Shown piece by piece: positions 5,784-7,571 of a DNA stretch of 7,571 bases (its first letter is position 1; each line of letters opens with the position of its first letter). The stretch is from Actinomycetes bacterium (lineage in GTDB: Bacteria > Actinomycetota > Acidimicrobiia > Acidimicrobiales > RAAP-2): positions 1,675-9,245 of the forward strand of contig JAJYZN010000110.1 in the NCBI GenBank assembly GCA_021799915.1, read 5' to 3'. Below the pieces are notes generated by a model. The model was given only the letters and a program-made list of their open reading frames with translations. It was not told the origin of the DNA and made no database searches. The translations under genes and the position numbers were made by a program.

Positions 5784-7250
5784 GTGCGTGGCATCGTCGG
5801 CGCAGCCGCCTACATCCCCTACCGTCGATTGGACCGCGCTGAGATCTCCTCGTTCCTCGGATCGGGTGGGGGTCGCGGCACCCGGGCCGTGGCGGGTCAT
5901 GACGAGGACACGACGACCATGGGTGCGGAGGCGGCTCGTCTCGCTCTTCGGGCAGTGGACGGTGCAGCGCTGACAGCAGTCTGGTTCACGACGACCGATC
6001 CGGCATACCTCGACAAGTCCAACGCGACTGCGATTCACCGCGCCCTTCGTCTCCCGCACTCGGCACCGGCGTACGACTTCGGTGGCGCGCTCCGCTCTGG
6101 CGTCGGTGCCCTCCAGGCGTCCCTGGGTGCTCGGGGCACAGTCCTTGTGGTCTCTGCCGACCGCCGGGACGGCCTCCCAATGAGCTCTGACGAGGTGGCA
6201 GGCGGTGACGCCGCTGCCGCACTGCTCGTAGGTGATGGACGCGATGACGTACCGCTGCTGGCTGAGCACGTCGGCGGTGCATCGTCGACCGACGAATTCG
6301 TCGACAGGTGGCGAATCCCCGGAGAGCGCCAGGACCGGCTTTGGGAGGATCGCTTCGGCGAAACTCGATACCTGGAGCTTGGAATGGACGCGTGGACGCG
6401 AGCATGCGAGAACGCGGGGATCGCTGCTGCCGACGTCTCTCGCGTGATCGTGAGCGGAATGCACGGCCGGGCGGTCACGGCACTCACGAAGAAGCTCGGT
6501 CTCTCTGAAGGGGTGCTGGCTAACGACTGGGCGGCGGACGTAGGGCAGAGTGGATGCGCCCATCCTGGGATGCTGCTCGCGTCGGTCCTCGAGGAGGAGG
6601 CGGCAGCTATCCGGCCAGGAGAGGGCGTTCCTCAACGTCGGGTGATCGTGCTGCTGCACCTGGCGGACGGGGCAGACGCGCTGGTCTTCCGCACCACCCC
6701 GGCCCTTGCGACGTGGAGCCCGACGCGGTCGGTGGCCCATCAGGTCGCCACCGGGGCGCCGATCTCCTACGGAAAATTTCTCACCTGGAGGGGAATGCTC
6801 AAGCTCGAACCACCAAGACGTCCAGAGCCTTCAAGGGTGTCGTCCACCGCGGCTTGGAGGAACGACGACTGGAAGTTCGGATTCGTGGGAACCAAAGACC
6901 GATCCAGCGGCGCGGTGCATCTTCCGCCCGCGCGAGTATCGATGAGGGGAGGGGCGTTCGATGACATGGAGCACTTCCCGTTGGCCGACTCCATCGGGAC
7001 CATCGTGACCTTCACCGTCGATCGCATGGCCTACTCTCCGAGCCCACCAATCGTTTTCGCGGTGGTCGATTTCGACCGGGGTGGGCGCTTCCCAGTCGAG
7101 CTGACCGACGTGGACGCGGACACGATCGCGATCGGCGACCAGGTGGAGATGACGTTCCGAAGGCTGTTCACCGCCGACGGGATCGCAGATTACTTTTGGA
7201 AGGCACGTCCCCTGCGGAACAACCCAACTGCGATGGAGCACGGACGATGA
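5784..7250 (+). CDS. HMG-CoA synthase/KAS-III-like protein fused to a DUF35 (OB-fold) domain
   Basis: This 488-residue protein has two parts. Residues 1 to about 300 have a thiolase-like fold of the HMG-CoA synthase/KAS III type: MRGIVGAAAYIPYRRLDR start, the DKSNATAIHRALRLP segment, the nucleophile region FGGALRSG, VSADRRDG, and GGDAAAALLVG. About 325-488 form a DUF35-like domain: helix YGKFLTWRGML, ribbon remnant SGAVHLPPARV...GAFDDME at 375-396, then OB-fold strands with DRMAYSP, VVDFDRGGRF, TDVD and YFWKA near the end. DUF35 proteins bind CoA and bridge thiolases to partner enzymes. Oddities: by alignment the nucleophilic Cys position is L103; the KAS His and Asn regions read SGMHGR (S224, H227) and GQSGCAHPG (254-262, C258); the four zinc-ribbon Cys positions are D372, S375, S386 and G389. 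Only two cysteines are present in the protein. The start is supported by the family-like N-terminus. A thiolase gene follows. It may be a non-catalytic scaffold or use different chemistry. Confidence 0.88.
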   Translation: MRGIVGAAAYIPYRRLDRAEISSFLGSGGGRGTRAVAGHDEDTTTMGAEAARLALRAVDGAALTAVWFTTTDPAYLDKSNATAIHRALRLPHSAPAYDFGGALRSGVGALQASLGARGTVLVVSADRRDGLPMSSDEVAGGDAAAALLVGDGRDDVPLLAEHVGGASSTDEFVDRWRIPGERQDRLWEDRFGETRYLELGMDAWTRACENAGIAAADVSRVIVSGMHGRAVTALTKKLGLSEGVLANDWAADVGQSGCAHPGMLLASVLEEEAAAIRPGEGVPQRRVIVLLHLADGADALVFRTTPALATWSPTRSVAHQVATGAPISYGKFLTWRGMLKLEPPRRPEPSRVSSTAAWRNDDWKFGFVGTKDRSSGAVHLPPARVSMRGGAFDDMEHFPLADSIGTIVTFTVDRMAYSPSPPIVFAVVDFDRGGRFPVELTDVDADTIAIGDQVEMTFRRLFTADGIADYFWKARPLRNNPTAMEHGR

Positions 7251-7297
7251 CGGCTGCTCGCTTCACTTTGTCGACGGAACGCCCGGAGGAGCGCTGA
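7247..7297 (+). CDS. 16-codon mini-ORF bridging the fusion gene and the thiolase gene
   Basis: ATG 7247 overlaps the preceding stop as ATGA, and its own TGA (7295-7297) overlaps the thiolase ATG as TGATG. The predicted peptide is MTAARFTLSTERPEER. It contains in its last codons the GGAGGA (7285-7290) that serves as thiolase ribosome binding site, six bases from ATG 7297. The double overlap would keep ribosomes moving from one gene to the next. It could be a coupling peptide, a chance short frame, or the remnant of a lost DUF35 gene, which in related clusters often sits at this spot. No ribosome binding site of its own stands out, so it would rely on re-initiation. No function is claimed for the peptide. 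Confidence 0.35.
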   Translation: MTAARFTLSTERPEER

Positions 7298-7571
7298 TGT
7301 CATCACACGGCATCCGTGATCGCGTCGCGATCGTCGGCATGGGCTGCACCAAGTTCGGCGAGCTGTGGGACAAAGGGTTTGACGACCTGGTGGTCGACGC
7401 GGCCAGAGACACTTTCGAATCGGCCGGGCTCACCAAAGACGACGTAGACGCCTTCTGGATCGGTACGGCGCAGGGCGGGATGAGCGGGATCACGCTGGCT
7501 CGGCCCCTCCAGCTCCAGGGCAAGCCGGTGACGAGAGTGGAGAATTTCTGCACGACCGGATCAGAAGCGCT
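7297..7571 (+). CDS. Thiolase of the SCP-x/acetyl-CoA acetyltransferase type, 3' end cut by window edge
   Basis: The first 91 residues of a thiolase (family length about 380-400). Seen: the typical N-terminus RVAIVGMGCTKFGE (9-22), DLVVDAARDTFESAGL followed by DDVDAFWIG (48-56), and VENFCTTGSEA ending at the cut, where C85 is the expected nucleophile of the Cys that carries the acyl group. The 'VEN.C.TGS.A' context is characteristic of SCP-x/lipid-transfer-type thiolases rather than the FadA type. Such enzymes cleave 3-ketoacyl-CoA or condense acyl-CoAs; Ltp-type relatives act as retro-aldolases in steroid side-chain degradation together with DUF35 partners. The catalytic His and second Cys lie beyond the window. 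The start has GGAGGA six bases upstream. Translational coupling to the preceding genes supports joint action with the DUF35 fusion protein. Confidence 0.93.
   Translation, partial: MSSHGIRDRVAIVGMGCTKFGELWDKGFDDLVVDAARDTFESAGLTKDDVDAFWIGTAQGGMSGITLARPLQLQGKPVTRVENFCTTGSEA

Noticed and set aside
5220..6740. A 506-codon open frame on the minus strand
   Set aside because: It lies antisense to the membrane protein and fusion genes, and gives an Arg/Asp/His/Gly-rich product without family features. It is open only because of high third-position GC on the opposite strand.

Overview
This is a GC-rich chromosomal window that reads as actinobacterial. The pointers are strong GC bias at third codon positions, frequent GTG starts, a possible leaderless gene start, and a small membrane protein beginning with a 'GPGWWQASDGRWYPP'-type segment that I associate with Actinomycetota and especially Acidimicrobiia. 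The assignment to Acidimicrobiia is inference from protein style; there is no rRNA or other marker in the window.

Left part (1-2620): the 5' part of a short-chain dehydrogenase/reductase gene runs leftwards off the window edge. It is divergent from a complete NCS1-family nucleobase/cation symporter gene (756-2219). The 311-bp region between them holds a 16-bp tandem repeat (three copies) just upstream of the SDR start and three CGTACC boxes spaced exactly 8 bp apart. After the permease there is a gap of about 400 bp with a 15-bp tandem duplication and no convincing gene.

Middle (2621-4617): a full-length alanine dehydrogenase gene (ald) has all the expected catalytic residues. Its stop lies 9 bp from the stop of a convergent gene for a proline-rich, two-helix membrane protein. 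The 308 bp upstream of that gene form a second divergent control region. It contains a promoter-like pair, and a 13-bp TCACAG/CTGTGA palindrome with an extra TCACAG half-site 21 bp away, all abutting the ribosome binding site of the next gene.

Right part (4618-7571): two small polytopic membrane proteins of unknown function are encoded with a 4-bp GTGA overlap. They are followed, after 30 bp, by a block of acyl-CoA-type genes: a 488-residue fusion of an HMG-CoA-synthase/KAS-III-like domain with a DUF35 (OB-fold) domain, a 16-codon mini-ORF that overlaps both neighbours, and the beginning of an SCP-x-type thiolase cut off by the window end. The order HMGCS-like, DUF35, thiolase matches the components of the archaeal thiolase/DUF35/HMGCS complex and resembles the DUF35-thiolase partnership in actinobacterial steroid side-chain degradation. 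In the fusion protein, the position expected to hold the nucleophilic cysteine is Leu, the usual His/Asn positions are changed, and all four zinc-ribbon cysteines of the DUF35 part appear replaced, although the surrounding motif is kept. This block is the most interesting part of the window: it may encode a thiolase complex with a non-catalytic scaffold or a changed chemistry.

The two metabolic themes are nitrogen or carbon assimilation (nucleobase uptake, alanine to pyruvate plus ammonia) on the left, and CoA-thioester chemistry (thiolase block, perhaps the SDR) on the right and far left. No mobile element, tRNA, rRNA or CRISPR array was seen.
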